Source: Planctomycetota bacterium (GTDB lineage: Bacteria > Planctomycetota > Phycisphaerae > Phycisphaerales > Phycisphaeraceae). From it: a stretch of DNA of 64,000 bases. The stretch covers positions 3,596,001 through 3,660,000 of the forward strand of contig CP066225.1 in assembly GCA_016350165.1 (NCBI GenBank), read 5' to 3'. The position numbers were made by a program, and so were the translations under genes. The notes under the pieces were generated by a model. It worked only from the letters and a program-made list of their open reading frames with translations. It ran no database searches and had not been told where the DNA came from. This document shows positions 1 to 8,741 of this stretch, piece after piece (within the stretch, counting starts at the first letter, position 1; every line of letters begins with the position of its first letter).

Positions 1-1421
1 CCGTTCTTATTACCAGTGCGGCTACTCCCCGTCACATCAATCAACAACTCGCCATTCTCATCCGCCACAACATCCGTGTACTCAGCATAATCATCAACAT
101 TATCATCCGCGTTGTACCAAGCCTTTTCGCCATTGATCGTAAACTCAGTTTCAAAATCCTTCGTCCATGAATGACCTTGCTTCGAGCCAGTCAGCAGCAA
201 CCGGTAATGTGCACCAGCTTCCAAACCAGTCAACTTCAACGTCGCTGTCTTATTCCCATCGACGTACCACGTATCAGCCATCTTGTCTTCAGTAAACACA
301 ACCGACCCATCCTCGCCGCGGTAATCCCAATAACTGAACGGATTCACAATCTCCAAACCAATCTCTGTCAGATCACCCGTTGTATTGCGTGTCACATTCA
401 GAACGCGCCTAGCTGTCTTAACGTCATCAGGTGCCGCATCGTTCCAATGGTCATCCGCAGCTTCCAATTTCCCAGACATCAATACTTCCGCATAGTCTTT
501 CCCATTCTCAGACCACGAATGTGAACGAGGCCCGAAATCAATTCGAATCTTCTCGCCACTCATTAGCTCACGCGCCACATTATCACGTGCATCCAGATTC
601 TGATTAAACAACCATTCCCAAACCGTATCTTTACCCAAATCTCTTCCATGCCCGCCAACATAATCATCCGAGAACTTATCGTTATACATCTGGCTCCAGT
701 TCGAGTGACCAATATTATTGATCAGCGTATACCGGCTCGGCGAACCATTCGCTCTTAGATCAGAATACATCTTGCTGATCTGTGCATGATTAAACGTACC
801 ATCATCTTCACCATGGAAGATCCACAGCGGCACACCTTGCGCACCAAGCTCAGGTATAAAATCTTTATTCTGACTACCAAGCGCAATCCCACCTGCAATT
901 AGATGCGGATTCTCATGGCTCTGTATCAGCGTTCCAATCCCGCCCGCACTCAAACCCGTCACATAAACACGCTTCGGATCAACATGTGGCAACGTCGTCA
1001 GTAAATGCTCAACAAACCCAGTATCCAACACACCATTACGCGAGTTGTGATTCGGCGCCACAACATACGAGTTAAACTCACTCGTAAGCGACACATCAAC
1101 AATCGGCGTCATACTGCCATTAATCTGAGCCCGATTGATCTGACTGCTCGATAGCTCCGATCGTCGCTCCCCCGATCCATGCATAAAGATAATCAAAGGC
1201 TTCTTCTCACTCGCACTCGCCTCACTCGCATCAAACACACGATAAGGCATCGTCGAGAACTGACCTTCCCAACTCATATTCAATGCTTCACTCGTCGTCA
1301 CTCCCCAACTCATTCCACTCACCACAACGCCGCATACCCCAAACATCATCCCTTTAACCATCTTCAAACCACGCCCTGTCAGGCAACCATGCAAATAGCC
1401 GTCCCGATTCCCTTTTGACAT
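1..1421 (-). CDS. Secreted alpha/beta-hydrolase (esterase/PHB-depolymerase-like), 3' end outside window
   Basis: An open frame on the minus strand starts at ATG 1421 and runs off the left edge without a stop, so at least 473 residues are present. GGAG lies about 11 nt upstream. A hydrophobic stretch at about residues 21-45 looks like a signal peptide or anchor. The hydrolase core follows: an FMHGSGE oxyanion-loop motif near 79-85, the nucleophile elbow GLSAGG with Ser158, an acidic HGEDDG at 203-208, and IGHSNW with His239, in the order expected for a Ser-Asp-His triad. From about 300 onward there is a beta-rich accessory region of unknown type. It resembles extracellular esterases of the PHB-depolymerase/feruloyl-esterase group; the substrate cannot be read. 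A C-terminal sorting tail could lie beyond the edge. Confidence 0.85.
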   Translation of the reverse strand, partial: MSKGNRDGYLHGCLTGRGLKMVKGMMFGVCGVVVSGMSWGVTTSEALNMSWEGQFSTMPYRVFDASEASASEKKPLIIFMHGSGERRSELSSSQINRAQINGSMTPIVDVSLTSEFNSYVVAPNHNSRNGVLDTGFVEHLLTTLPHVDPKRVYVTGLSAGGIGTLIQSHENPHLIAGGIALGSQNKDFIPELGAQGVPLWIFHGEDDGTFNHAQISKMYSDLRANGSPSRYTLINNIGHSNWSQMYNDKFSDDYVGGHGRDLGKDTVWEWLFNQNLDARDNVARELMSGEKIRIDFGPRSHSWSENGKDYAEVLMSGKLEAADDHWNDAAPDDVKTARRVLNVTRNTTGDLTEIGLEIVNPFSYWDYRGEDGSVVFTEDKMADTWYVDGNKTATLKLTGLEAGAHYRLLLTGSKQGHSWTKDFETEFTINGEKAWYNADDNVDDYAEYTDVVADENGELLIDVTGSSRTGNKN

Positions 1422-1782
1422 CGCTCTTTCTCCATTTCATTTGTAATGAGTAATAGCAAAATAAAAACACGAAAAACACAACGTCAAAAGTACCAGCCGC
1501 AAAATACCCATTCAATTCTATTTTCCCACCTCAACCCCACATTTATTTGCAACTAGGCAATTAGAATCGCTTCACTCCTATTTATCTTTACTACTTCTAA
1601 TCAACACCAATCCACCTCATACGCTCAATGTTAGCGCATAAAAAAAGCGAGCTGAGGAGGGCAGCTCGCGGAGGAGAAATTCACAATGAAACTATCTTCT
1701 GTTCTTTCACAACATCACACACTTAATCTTCGTTGCTTTCATTCAGTATTACGCTCCGCCGCATAAACAGTTCGAACCTTTT
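1422..1782. other. Intergenic spacer with a terminator/anti-SD hairpin
   Basis: No convincing gene. It holds the minus-strand hairpin at 1640-1669. A 26-codon plus-strand frame (ATG 1686 to TAA 1766) has GGAGG at 1670-1674, but the encoded peptide has no recognisable character and overlaps the transcribed flank of that hairpin, so I do not call it a gene. Confidence 0.5.
1640..1669 (-). terminator. Intrinsic terminator with a CCCTCCT loop
   Basis: Read on the minus strand: an 8-bp perfect stem (1669-1662 with 1654-1647), a 7-nt loop CCCTCCT, then seven T (1646-1640). It lies 113 nt past the stop of the alpha/beta hydrolase at 1783. The 5' flank carries TCTCCTCC. The whole element has a relative at 4069-4100 (see findings). 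Confidence 0.85.
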
Positions 1783-2544
1783 TCATTTTTTTTCATTTTT
1801 CCAAACCCGTGGCAAAATATCCATCAAGCAAGGCCAGTAATCCGTATGACCAACACCATGCAATCGCTTATTAAACACACGCGTCTTCCCACTCCGTTTA
1901 ATCACCTCCATTTGCTTGCGGCCAACACGATCTCTCAAATCAGGCGTCAAAGGCAACACCCAATCACTCTTCGAATACCCGTTGTATATGTTCCCCTCCA
2001 TATTCTCCACGCAAGCATCCCACTCACCTTCCACATCCGCAGCCCCACCCAAAAACACACAATCATTAATCCTGTAATCAACCCACTCGCGCTGCGTCAA
2101 CGCATGATAAATCACACGCGCTCCAAGCGAATGCCCAATCAAATTGATCCGCCTTGCTCTAGCCCCCGGCACCCGCGAAATATGATCAATAAACTTCCGG
2201 CCTTGCCGCTTCGTCTTATATTCCTTGTATTTAAACTGTGCCACCTCAAACGCCGCAATCGCCGCCAACTCCGCAGCTACCGCGACAGGATTCAGCCGCC
2301 GCAACTTCGTCATCTTACGTGTCAATCGATAAAACAGCACCGCCCGAGTCGGCGTCCACGTTCCACTCTTCCAGTAATACAAGTAATTCGTCTCCCCCGG
2401 CATTGCATCCAGAATGCAATCCTTAATCACCTCAAAGTGTTCCTTCGAGTCCACCGCCTTATACCCATGAATAAACACATTGATGTCATCAGCCCCATCA
2501 CCCGATTCGCTCAACTTCGTTAACTGTGCTCGACTTCGCATCAT
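1783..2544 (-). CDS. Alpha/beta-hydrolase with GHSLG motif
   Basis: A 253-residue probable serine hydrolase. NVFIHG near residue 22-27 is the oxyanion-loop strand. IGHSLGA holds the likely nucleophile Ser139, followed by an acidic SKSDW segment and HGVGHTDYW near the C terminus, which would supply Asp and His. The helix-rich insert between about 75 and 115 and the overall form recall lipase-like families related to DUF726/DUF900, but I cannot assign one. There is no signal peptide, so it is probably cytoplasmic. The start is ambiguous: GGAGG at 2546-2550 is 1 nt from ATG 2544 and 4 nt from the next ATG (2541), so the second is likelier. It is transcribed alone and ends at the hairpin 1640-1669. 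Confidence 0.85.
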   Translation of the reverse strand: MMRSRAQLTKLSESGDGADDINVFIHGYKAVDSKEHFEVIKDCILDAMPGETNYLYYWKSGTWTPTRAVLFYRLTRKMTKLRRLNPVAVAAELAAIAAFEVAQFKYKEYKTKRQGRKFIDHISRVPGARARRINLIGHSLGARVIYHALTQREWVDYRINDCVFLGGAADVEGEWDACVENMEGNIYNGYSKSDWVLPLTPDLRDRVGRKQMEVIKRSGKTRVFNKRLHGVGHTDYWPCLMDILPRVWKNEKK

Positions 2545-2586
2545 ACCTCCGAAACTTTATCTCTCATTATTATCCACTCTCCAACG

Positions 2587-2614
2587 AAAAAAGGCCACCC
2601 TCTCAGATGACCTT
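2587..2614 (-). terminator. Intrinsic terminator of the HAF/PEP-CTERM gene
   Basis: On the minus strand a 7-bp stem (AAGGTCA/TGGCCTT, one T-G pair) encloses a 10-nt loop and is followed by a T run. It lies 28 nt beyond the stop at 2642. Confidence 0.75.
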
Positions 2615-2641
2615 CTTTAACTTCATTGTAATTCAACCAAC

Positions 2642-3730
2642 TTACGCGCTACGTCGTTTCAAACCAACCAATCCCATCATCCCCATCACCAGCATCCCAA
2701 CCCCCGGCTCCGGTATGCTCGCAACCCAACCAACATATTCATCATTAAATTGACCTGACCCTATAAACGTCATGCCATCTGCGCTAATACCACTCACAGA
2801 ATCCAAATTCCAAGTATTAGTATCCCACATCAAACCTTGCTCATTCAGATACTCATTCAGCAAATGCACCTCACCCTCAGCATCCCATACCACCGCACTT
2901 TGAGCATACATCGGACCAGTGCTACTTCCAACTGCGATCGATCCATCACCACTTACCGCCCAAACGTTACAATATTTACTATCCTCGAAAGAAGATAATA
3001 CTTCTGCTCCGCCATCCTCGGTCCAGCGATAAGCTTTCGATTTACCGTCCGATGTATCAAAGCTGCCGATGATTGTTGAGCCGTCATCCGATATCCCAGT
3101 TGCCTGACTGTAAGCAGCATCCAAACCACCAAAATCAAGTGCCACAGCCCCCGTTTCTTCAGTCCATCTAAATGCCGCTTCATTATGTGAAGGCGATAAA
3201 ATATTGTCTGCAAAACCAATGATTGTTTTTCCATCAGCCGACACGTCACGTGCTCGACCTGATACATCAACTCCCTCTTGATTCTTCAACGGCGTCATCA
3301 CATTACCAGTCGTCCAGTATCCCGCAGTGTAATAACCCTCATGGCCAACTTTAATACTGCCGTCATATGAAACGCCCTGAACCTCATAACCCATTTCTTT
3401 TGTGAAACTGCCATCTTGTCCCAGTGCGTACCCCCAATAATCACTATTACCAACAAGTGTTTGGCCATCGCCCGAAACTGCATTCGCAAGATAAAGCCCC
3501 TCAGGTTCACTCGTCATTGATTGAATACCAACCACGCCACCTTCAGCCGTCCAAAATGCAGCATCATCACCATTCCAATTACTACCCACAACAACTCGCC
3601 CATCCGCAGAAACATCTTCAGGTACCACACTACCTGTCTTCTGAATGCTCGCCGTCGCTAATCCACTACAAGCAACCACAGCCAATACAGATGTAGCGAT
3701 ACCAATTCGATTGTTTAAATGTCGTACCAT
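2642..3730 (-). CDS. Secreted HAF-repeat protein with PEP-CTERM sorting tail
   Basis: 362 residues. A signal peptide covers about 1-27. The body is built of at least seven short repeats of the form S-x-DG-x3-VG/IG followed by an aromatic A-W/R-W-T strand (SADGRVVVG, SGDGQTLVG, SADGKTIIG, SDDGSTIIG, SGDGSIAVG, SADGMTFIG), typical of the HAF/extracellular-repeat family and probably a beta-propeller. The C terminus has the tripartite PEP-CTERM pattern: IPEPG, a hydrophobic helix, then KRRSA. That tail is expected to be cut by an exosortase, leading to surface or matrix delivery. GGAGG lies 4 nt before ATG 3730. The ligand is unknown. No exosortase gene is in the window. Confidence 0.9.
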   Translation of the reverse strand: MVRHLNNRIGIATSVLAVVACSGLATASIQKTGSVVPEDVSADGRVVVGSNWNGDDAAFWTAEGGVVGIQSMTSEPEGLYLANAVSGDGQTLVGNSDYWGYALGQDGSFTKEMGYEVQGVSYDGSIKVGHEGYYTAGYWTTGNVMTPLKNQEGVDVSGRARDVSADGKTIIGFADNILSPSHNEAAFRWTEETGAVALDFGGLDAAYSQATGISDDGSTIIGSFDTSDGKSKAYRWTEDGGAEVLSSFEDSKYCNVWAVSGDGSIAVGSSTGPMYAQSAVVWDAEGEVHLLNEYLNEQGLMWDTNTWNLDSVSGISADGMTFIGSGQFNDEYVGWVASIPEPGVGMLVMGMMGLVGLKRRSA

Positions 3731-4322
3731 TTTGCCTCCGATACTATTGATTCAATTTTGTCTAAATTAACGTGTAAGCCGTTAATACTTCTTATTATGT
3801 TGTGACGTAAAATATCTGCAAGAGTTTTAAAAGCAATTTATTTTTTTTGATTTGTCGTCTTATTGAACTTACCAATCTCGCATAAACTTCAAGCATCAGT
3901 ATTTAACCAAGGTTAGCATGTAGGTAGCCTTTTCATAAACTTCAATCAGCATCTTATGATGATACCTCTCACGTATTAAGCATATTAAAAGCATGAAAAA
4001 CTATGCTCAATGCAATCGCCTAACTTACCTCACTTAACCGTAGTAATTTGCTCCTGATTACTGCGCATAAAAAAAGCGGGCCAAGGAGGAGGAGGCCCGC
4101 TGAGGAGAGATTTACATTGAAAAGGAGGTTCGGTTTTGGTTTTTAGGTTTTAGCGCAGTTTGCGTGATCATCTCCCGTTTGAACAAGTTTATGTTTCGGC
4201 AGCAGAACAATGTCATGGCCTGCTTTTACGAAACGACCTACTTCCGGGGGTGGTCAACGAGGAAACGATTTCGCAAAACGCATTAAGGAACTCTTTTCCA
4301 AGCTTTCATTAACTAGTACGCA
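3731..4322. other. Intergenic spacer: upstream of the HAF gene and the 3' region of the HtrA gene
   Basis: 592 nt without a credible gene. The left part should hold the promoter of the HAF/PEP-CTERM gene, which I cannot pin down. The right part is the 3' region of the protease gene and ends in the hairpin 4069-4100. On the minus strand the 70 nt before that hairpin carry further C/T-rich tracts (AACCTCC, TCTCTCCTC). Confidence 0.6.
4069..4100 (-). terminator. Intrinsic terminator with a TCCTCCTCCTT loop, candidate 3'-UTR sRNA
   Basis: On the minus strand a 7-bp GC-only stem (4100-4094 with 4082-4076) encloses the 11-nt loop TCCTCCTCCTT and is followed by seven T. It lies 223 nt beyond the HtrA stop, a long 3' UTR. 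Flank and T-tract sequence match the element at 1640-1669 although the stem bases differ, so pairing is kept while the sequence changes. Confidence 0.85.
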
Positions 4323-5939
4323 TTACTCTGATGAAAGTTCGAGGAAAACATATCTTTGAATATATTCTTCACCATTTTTATCCCAAACAGCCACTGACAA
4401 GCGGATGCCTTCCGTCGGATTATGCTTCGCGATCTCATCTGTCAGTTCGCTTACATTTGTCACCTTTTTACCCATCACATGAGTGATCACCGATGGACGC
4501 TGACTGCTCAAACCTTCGGTCATTGCTTCTGAACCACGACGTACCGACTTCACCAATACGCCTTCTTGGAATCCAAGGCTATAACGATCCGCCAAATCCT
4601 TCGTAAATGTTTGGACACCCGTAATGCCAAACTTCTTCAGAATCTCACTACCCTGTGATTCCACATCAGTTTCTGGCTTCTCACTTTGGTCCGGGTTCAT
4701 CGCCAGTGCATCCGCAGGCATCTCACTAAGCGTCACCTCCGTACGCTGCATCCCTTTACCTTGACGGTAATATTCAACGTCTATTGATGTGTTAGGCGCG
4801 AACGAAGCAACGATATTTCTCAATTGCTCAATGTCTGTAATCGGCACGTCATTGATCTTCGTAATGATATCACCACGCTGTAAACCCGCCTCAGCCGCAG
4901 GACCATCAGGTACAACATCATTCACCAGTACGCCGCCTTCGCCGTCATAACCAAACGATCTCGCCATACTCGGCGTCATATCTTCCGCTGGCAAAATAAT
5001 CCCAAGGAAACCGCGTGATACCGAACCACTCTCAATGATCTGCGAAACAATACCTTCAACAGTCTTCACTGGAATCGCAAAGCCAAGACCGTTAAAACCA
5101 CCAGTCCTTGATGCGATCGCTGTATTCATCCCGACAACCTGACCGTATATATTTGTCAGTGGACCACCCGAGTTACCCGGGTTAATTGCCGCATCAGTTT
5201 GAATAAAGTTTTCGTAACCACCAAAACCAATGATGCCTAAATTCTTTCTGCCAGTCGCAGACACAATTCCTTGTGTCATTGAAAACTCAAATCGGAACGG
5301 CGAACCAAATGCAAATACAATTTCACCTTGTTTAACAGGCATATCCGCTAATACTGCCGGATGCAATCCCGTTGCATCAATCTTCAAGACCGCAATATCT
5401 GTCTTTGGATCGGTACCAACAACCTCAGCATCGTATCGTGAACCATCACGCATACGAACGCGGATCTTCTCAGCATCTGCAACAACATGGTTGTTCGTAA
5501 TGATGTGACCTTGGTCATCAAACACCCAACCCGAACCATTGCCAACAACCTGCTGCGGGTTGTACTTGTCATAGTTCTCAGTTTCAGGAGCGCCTTCTTC
5601 CTGACCATAATCATCAGGAATACCAAAACGTCTACGTAGCTCATCCGGGAACATATCTAACGGGCTTTGGCCCATACCACGTTGTCGCGCACGTTGCGTT
5701 CCCAAAATCTCAATATGCACAACCGATGGCTCTACAACCTCAGACACCTGCGTAAAAGCATCTGACAAACTCTTCAGCATGTCAGACTGTGCAAGATTAT
5801 TCTGAATCGTCTGTATCCGTGCTTCTGTCTCCGCATAAGCGAGCGACCGCACAATCCCAGGCCCCGCGACCATCGTCAACAAAACTGCAATCAATAAAAC
5901 AACCGATGGACCGTACCAGCGTATACGTGGCATTGACAT
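4323..5939 (-). CDS. HtrA/DegP-type periplasmic serine protease, two PDZ domains
   Basis: 538 residues. An N-terminal membrane segment (about 10-30) acts as signal or anchor, followed by a short helical stretch and the trypsin-like domain (about 65-300). The triad is visible: His151 in TNNHVV, Asp181 in TDIAVL, Ser257 in NPGNSGGP. PDZ1 covers about 305-395 and PDZ2 about 430-530. This is the standard architecture of HtrA proteases, which degrade or refold damaged envelope proteins. An acidic, proline-containing insert (about 100-130) precedes the core. AGGAG is 2 nt from ATG 5939 and 8 nt from the in-frame ATG 5933, so the latter may be the real start. The C-terminal PDZ is the more divergent of the two. 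Confidence 0.95.
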   Translation of the reverse strand: MSMPRIRWYGPSVVLLIAVLLTMVAGPGIVRSLAYAETEARIQTIQNNLAQSDMLKSLSDAFTQVSEVVEPSVVHIEILGTQRARQRGMGQSPLDMFPDELRRRFGIPDDYGQEEGAPETENYDKYNPQQVVGNGSGWVFDDQGHIITNNHVVADAEKIRVRMRDGSRYDAEVVGTDPKTDIAVLKIDATGLHPAVLADMPVKQGEIVFAFGSPFRFEFSMTQGIVSATGRKNLGIIGFGGYENFIQTDAAINPGNSGGPLTNIYGQVVGMNTAIASRTGGFNGLGFAIPVKTVEGIVSQIIESGSVSRGFLGIILPAEDMTPSMARSFGYDGEGGVLVNDVVPDGPAAEAGLQRGDIITKINDVPITDIEQLRNIVASFAPNTSIDVEYYRQGKGMQRTEVTLSEMPADALAMNPDQSEKPETDVESQGSEILKKFGITGVQTFTKDLADRYSLGFQEGVLVKSVRRGSEAMTEGLSSQRPSVITHVMGKKVTNVSELTDEIAKHNPTEGIRLSVAVWDKNGEEYIQRYVFLELSSE

Positions 5940-6361
5940 TACTCCTGTTTGTTTCCTGTCCCAATCACTTGTTCTTCACACACAGTATGCCGCAGCACAC
6001 CACTCATTAACGGGCAGGCATTCCCGTCACTCAGATCATACGCATTAGGCATCACTTCGGTTCGCTTACCCATGCCACATAATCTGATTTCCGACCCTCA
6101 CCCCAAACACTTACGTGCCTGTTAAAAATCATTCGCTACTCGCTTCAGAATCACCCACACAATAAAAAATGCATCATGTTCATGTAACTCACGCGCAGCA
6201 AACAAAGCCGGCTAAGCCAGCCAGATCTGATAATAACTCACCATCAGTCTTCTTGGGTAACGTGCAGATTCGAGTCTTTATTTCAAGTATCAATCCGACT
6301 CGATATCGACCTCATCTAAAACAAAGTCAACAACGCTTCAACTCAATACCCGCAAACCCGA
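5940..6361. other. Intergenic spacer between panB and the HtrA gene
   Basis: 422 nt, C-rich on the plus strand. I see no gene, no clear terminator for panB and no promoter I would defend. The frame at 6169-6627 is a shadow of panB. Confidence 0.4.
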
Positions 6362-7210
6362 TTACTCATCCAGCATCGTATACGGCCCGCCGTCTTTCAA
6401 ATATCGGCCAGATTCCACTAATTCCACCCATTTTCCCGCAGCATCGCGAATCTTCTCACCCATATCATAAATCGGCTTCGCAAACGGCGGTTGCCAGTCT
6501 GATAACCCAAATATGTCATGGAACACAACAACATGTCCATGTGCCGCAGGACCCGCGCCGCAACCAATTACAGGCACTGGGCGACCAGAACCGGGTTGGG
6601 TTGCTGCTTCAACGATGCGCTCGGTGACTTCGTCGGGAACTGCTTCGACGAGTAGTGCAACAGCGCCGTGCGCGATCATTGTTTCCGCGGTTTCAATGAG
6701 TATGTCTGCGACTCGTTTTGTGCGGCCGGACGACAGGAACCCGCCCATTGCACGTACTGTTTGCGGGCGTGAGCCGATGTGTGCAACGACGGGAATGCCA
6801 GCGTGAGCCATGCGATGCACGAGTGGTGCGTGTGTGATATCGACTTCAAGTTTGACGAGGTCGGCGTTGCCGTGAGAAAGGAAACGACAGGCATTTTTCA
6901 TGGCGAGGTCATCGCCAGCTTGGTATGACCCGAACGGCATGTCGCCCATTATCAAGGCGTTAGGTGCACCGCGGCGGACAGCTGCAGTGAGTTGAATCAT
7001 GAACTCACAGGGGACTGGGAGCGTTGAGTCGTGGCCGAGGATCATCTGAGCGGCGGTGTCGCCAACGAGGAAGACGCGGCATCCGCCGTCGTATAGATGA
7101 CGTGCGGTGGTTGCGTCGTAGCAGGTGATCATGGGGAATTTGTGTGCATCACGCGCCCAATGGCGGATGTCGCGGAGTGTGTAACGCTTGTCTGCGGGGA
7201 GTTCAATCAT
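6362..7210 (-). CDS. panB: 3-methyl-2-oxobutanoate hydroxymethyltransferase (ketopantoate hydroxymethyltransferase)
   Basis: 282 residues, the usual family length. It transfers a hydroxymethyl group from methylene-tetrahydrofolate to 2-oxoisovalerate, the first committed step to pantothenate and coenzyme A. Family motifs run in order: MITCYDATTA, FLVGDTAAQMILGHDSTLPV, MGDMPFGSY, HIGSRPQTVRAMGG, LLVEAVP and VPVIGCGAGPAAHG. Metal-binding acids correspond to Asp51 and Asp90, and the catalytic Glu to Glu189. The usual VGDS is VGDT here. No Shine-Dalgarno precedes ATG 7210; the minus strand there is CCTCCTC. No panC or panD is adjacent. Base skew reverses inside the gene near 6.58 kb (see findings). 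Confidence 0.95.
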   Translation of the reverse strand: MIELPADKRYTLRDIRHWARDAHKFPMITCYDATTARHLYDGGCRVFLVGDTAAQMILGHDSTLPVPCEFMIQLTAAVRRGAPNALIMGDMPFGSYQAGDDLAMKNACRFLSHGNADLVKLEVDITHAPLVHRMAHAGIPVVAHIGSRPQTVRAMGGFLSSGRTKRVADILIETAETMIAHGAVALLVEAVPDEVTERIVEAATQPGSGRPVPVIGCGAGPAAHGHVVVFHDIFGLSDWQPPFAKPIYDMGEKIRDAAGKWVELVESGRYLKDGGPYTMLDE

Positions 7211-8741
7211 GAGGAGGATTGTAGAGTCAGGAAAGAGATGTGGCTAATTATTCTGGGTAATGATCCCGATTCCGAGATACGATTTTCGTATACGGGGGCG
7301 GCTGGGTGAGCAAATTCTGGTTGTGTGGTGGGGTAGGGGACGGGGAGTACGGCGCAGAATGTGTGAAATTACGAAATCGTGACGCGCGCATAAAAGTGAT
7401 GCAGTAGGTCGCATATCTGTGTAAATGTATATGGGGTAGTTGTTTATAGTGAAAATCGAAAGTGGCCGAAAATGGCGTGTTTTGGGGTGGTTTTAGTAAG
7501 AAATGGGTTAGAAATGGCATGGAATTGGCTGAAATGGTCTAAAAACACAAGGTTTCCACAACGAAATTTGCGCACGAATGCGCGCGTACGAATTGTTTTG
7601 TGCGCACGAAACCGAAAATGAGCGAGATTGTGACACAGTTTCAGCTGCGAAGCTGAGTGGGGTGGCGAGATAGGTTGGAGGTTTTGAAGGGGCGAGGGGA
7701 GAGTGAGAGGGTAGTGCGAAAGTTGTGTGAAGGGGTAGTGCGAAGGTGGGATGAAGGAGGCGTTGATGTGGAGTTGTGATGGTGTTGAAATGAAATTGAT
7801 GTGATGTTGAAGAGTTGGTGAGATGACTGTGATGCGGCTTGAGGTGATGGGGCTGGGGAGAGAGTAGGGTGAGGTAATGCATCGATTAGGATGATGAGTT
7901 CAGCGGCATAGTCATGGTGTGAGTGGTTTGCAGGGATGGTTTTAGGTTGATTGAGTGTGTTTGGTTTGCGGGCTGGCGATATTGGGATTGTTTAGTGGGA
8001 AGTGATTGTAGACCGAGTGGTGGTGATGTGAAATACAGTTGTAAAGAAGGGAGCTGTCTGATGGTCTAATAGATGGTTAGTATGGTGGGTGAATTTTGAT
8101 TGTCAGACAAAATGAGTTTTGAGATGATGTGGTGATGAGCAATTCAAAATAGATGATTAAAGGGCAGATTGCGCGGTTGTTGATTGGGTTGTGTTTGTGT
8201 TGTTTGTTGGTGATGGATTTATTGCTCAAGAGGTTGGTGAGATTACGGCAAATATGCAGCATGAGGATGTGCGCACTCTGTTGGGGGATGACGTGTTTTG
8301 TTTTATATTGCTTGTGACGAGGATTGGGAAGGGAATGCGTGGCAGGGTGAATGTGAGATGATTCGTTGATGATATAGGTGTGTTGCTTTGTTCGTTTTGC
8401 TATATGGCTATGCATGCATGGGTAGGTGCGTGTGTTGGTGATGAACACGATTGTGTTGGTATGGTTGTGGGTCTGATTGATTGGTGGATAATTTGATACA
8501 AAGTGATGATAGATACGTCATTTCGGAAGGTGCTGATTGCTTAAATTGTGCTTAAATTGTAGGGTTTTTGAAAGTTAATGTACTATGGTGAAGAGATTTT
8601 GGTATAAGAGAATTCATCATATATTCGCGAATGTAAGTTGAGTCAGTGATGCAGGCAGATGCTTGGTATTGCTGCTTGTTTGTTGTTGTGTGTGAAGTGT
8701 TGTATTGGTTGTTGCAGCGAGATAACCATGAAGAGGTCCAT
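7211..8741. other. Long gene-free stretch with phased A-tracts and GCGC palindromes
   Basis: About 1.5 kb between two divergent genes. All long frames here have odd composition (His/Thr/Ser/Pro-rich on the minus strand) and no ribosome site. The plus strand is strongly G+T rich. 7451-7545 carries A/T tracts about every 10 nt, followed at 7569-7610 by three GCGCACGAA-like units, the last within TTTTGTGCGCACGAA. Part of this vocabulary recurs at 30.07-30.40 kb. The promoter of the gene at 8742 should lie near the right end. Confidence 0.6.

Noticed and set aside
1686-1766. 26-codon plus-strand ORF with GGAGG upstream
   Set aside because: The purine tract is better explained as the complement of the minus-strand hairpin flank, and the related element at 4.1 kb has only a 9-codon TTG frame at the same place.
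1846-2523. 225-codon plus-strand frame opposite the alpha/beta hydrolase
   Set aside because: Shadow: the minus-strand frame has GHSLG and a ribosome site, while this one has shadow-type composition rich in Arg, His and Pro.
6560-6600. Replication origin at the panB skew change
   Set aside because: No dnaA, dnaN or DnaA-box cluster nearby, and three more skew changes occur in the window; inversion is simpler.
7248-8448. Three minus-strand frames of 90-124 codons in the gene-free stretch
   Set aside because: His/Thr/Ser/Pro-rich composition follows from the G+T-rich plus strand; no ribosome sites and no domain likeness.
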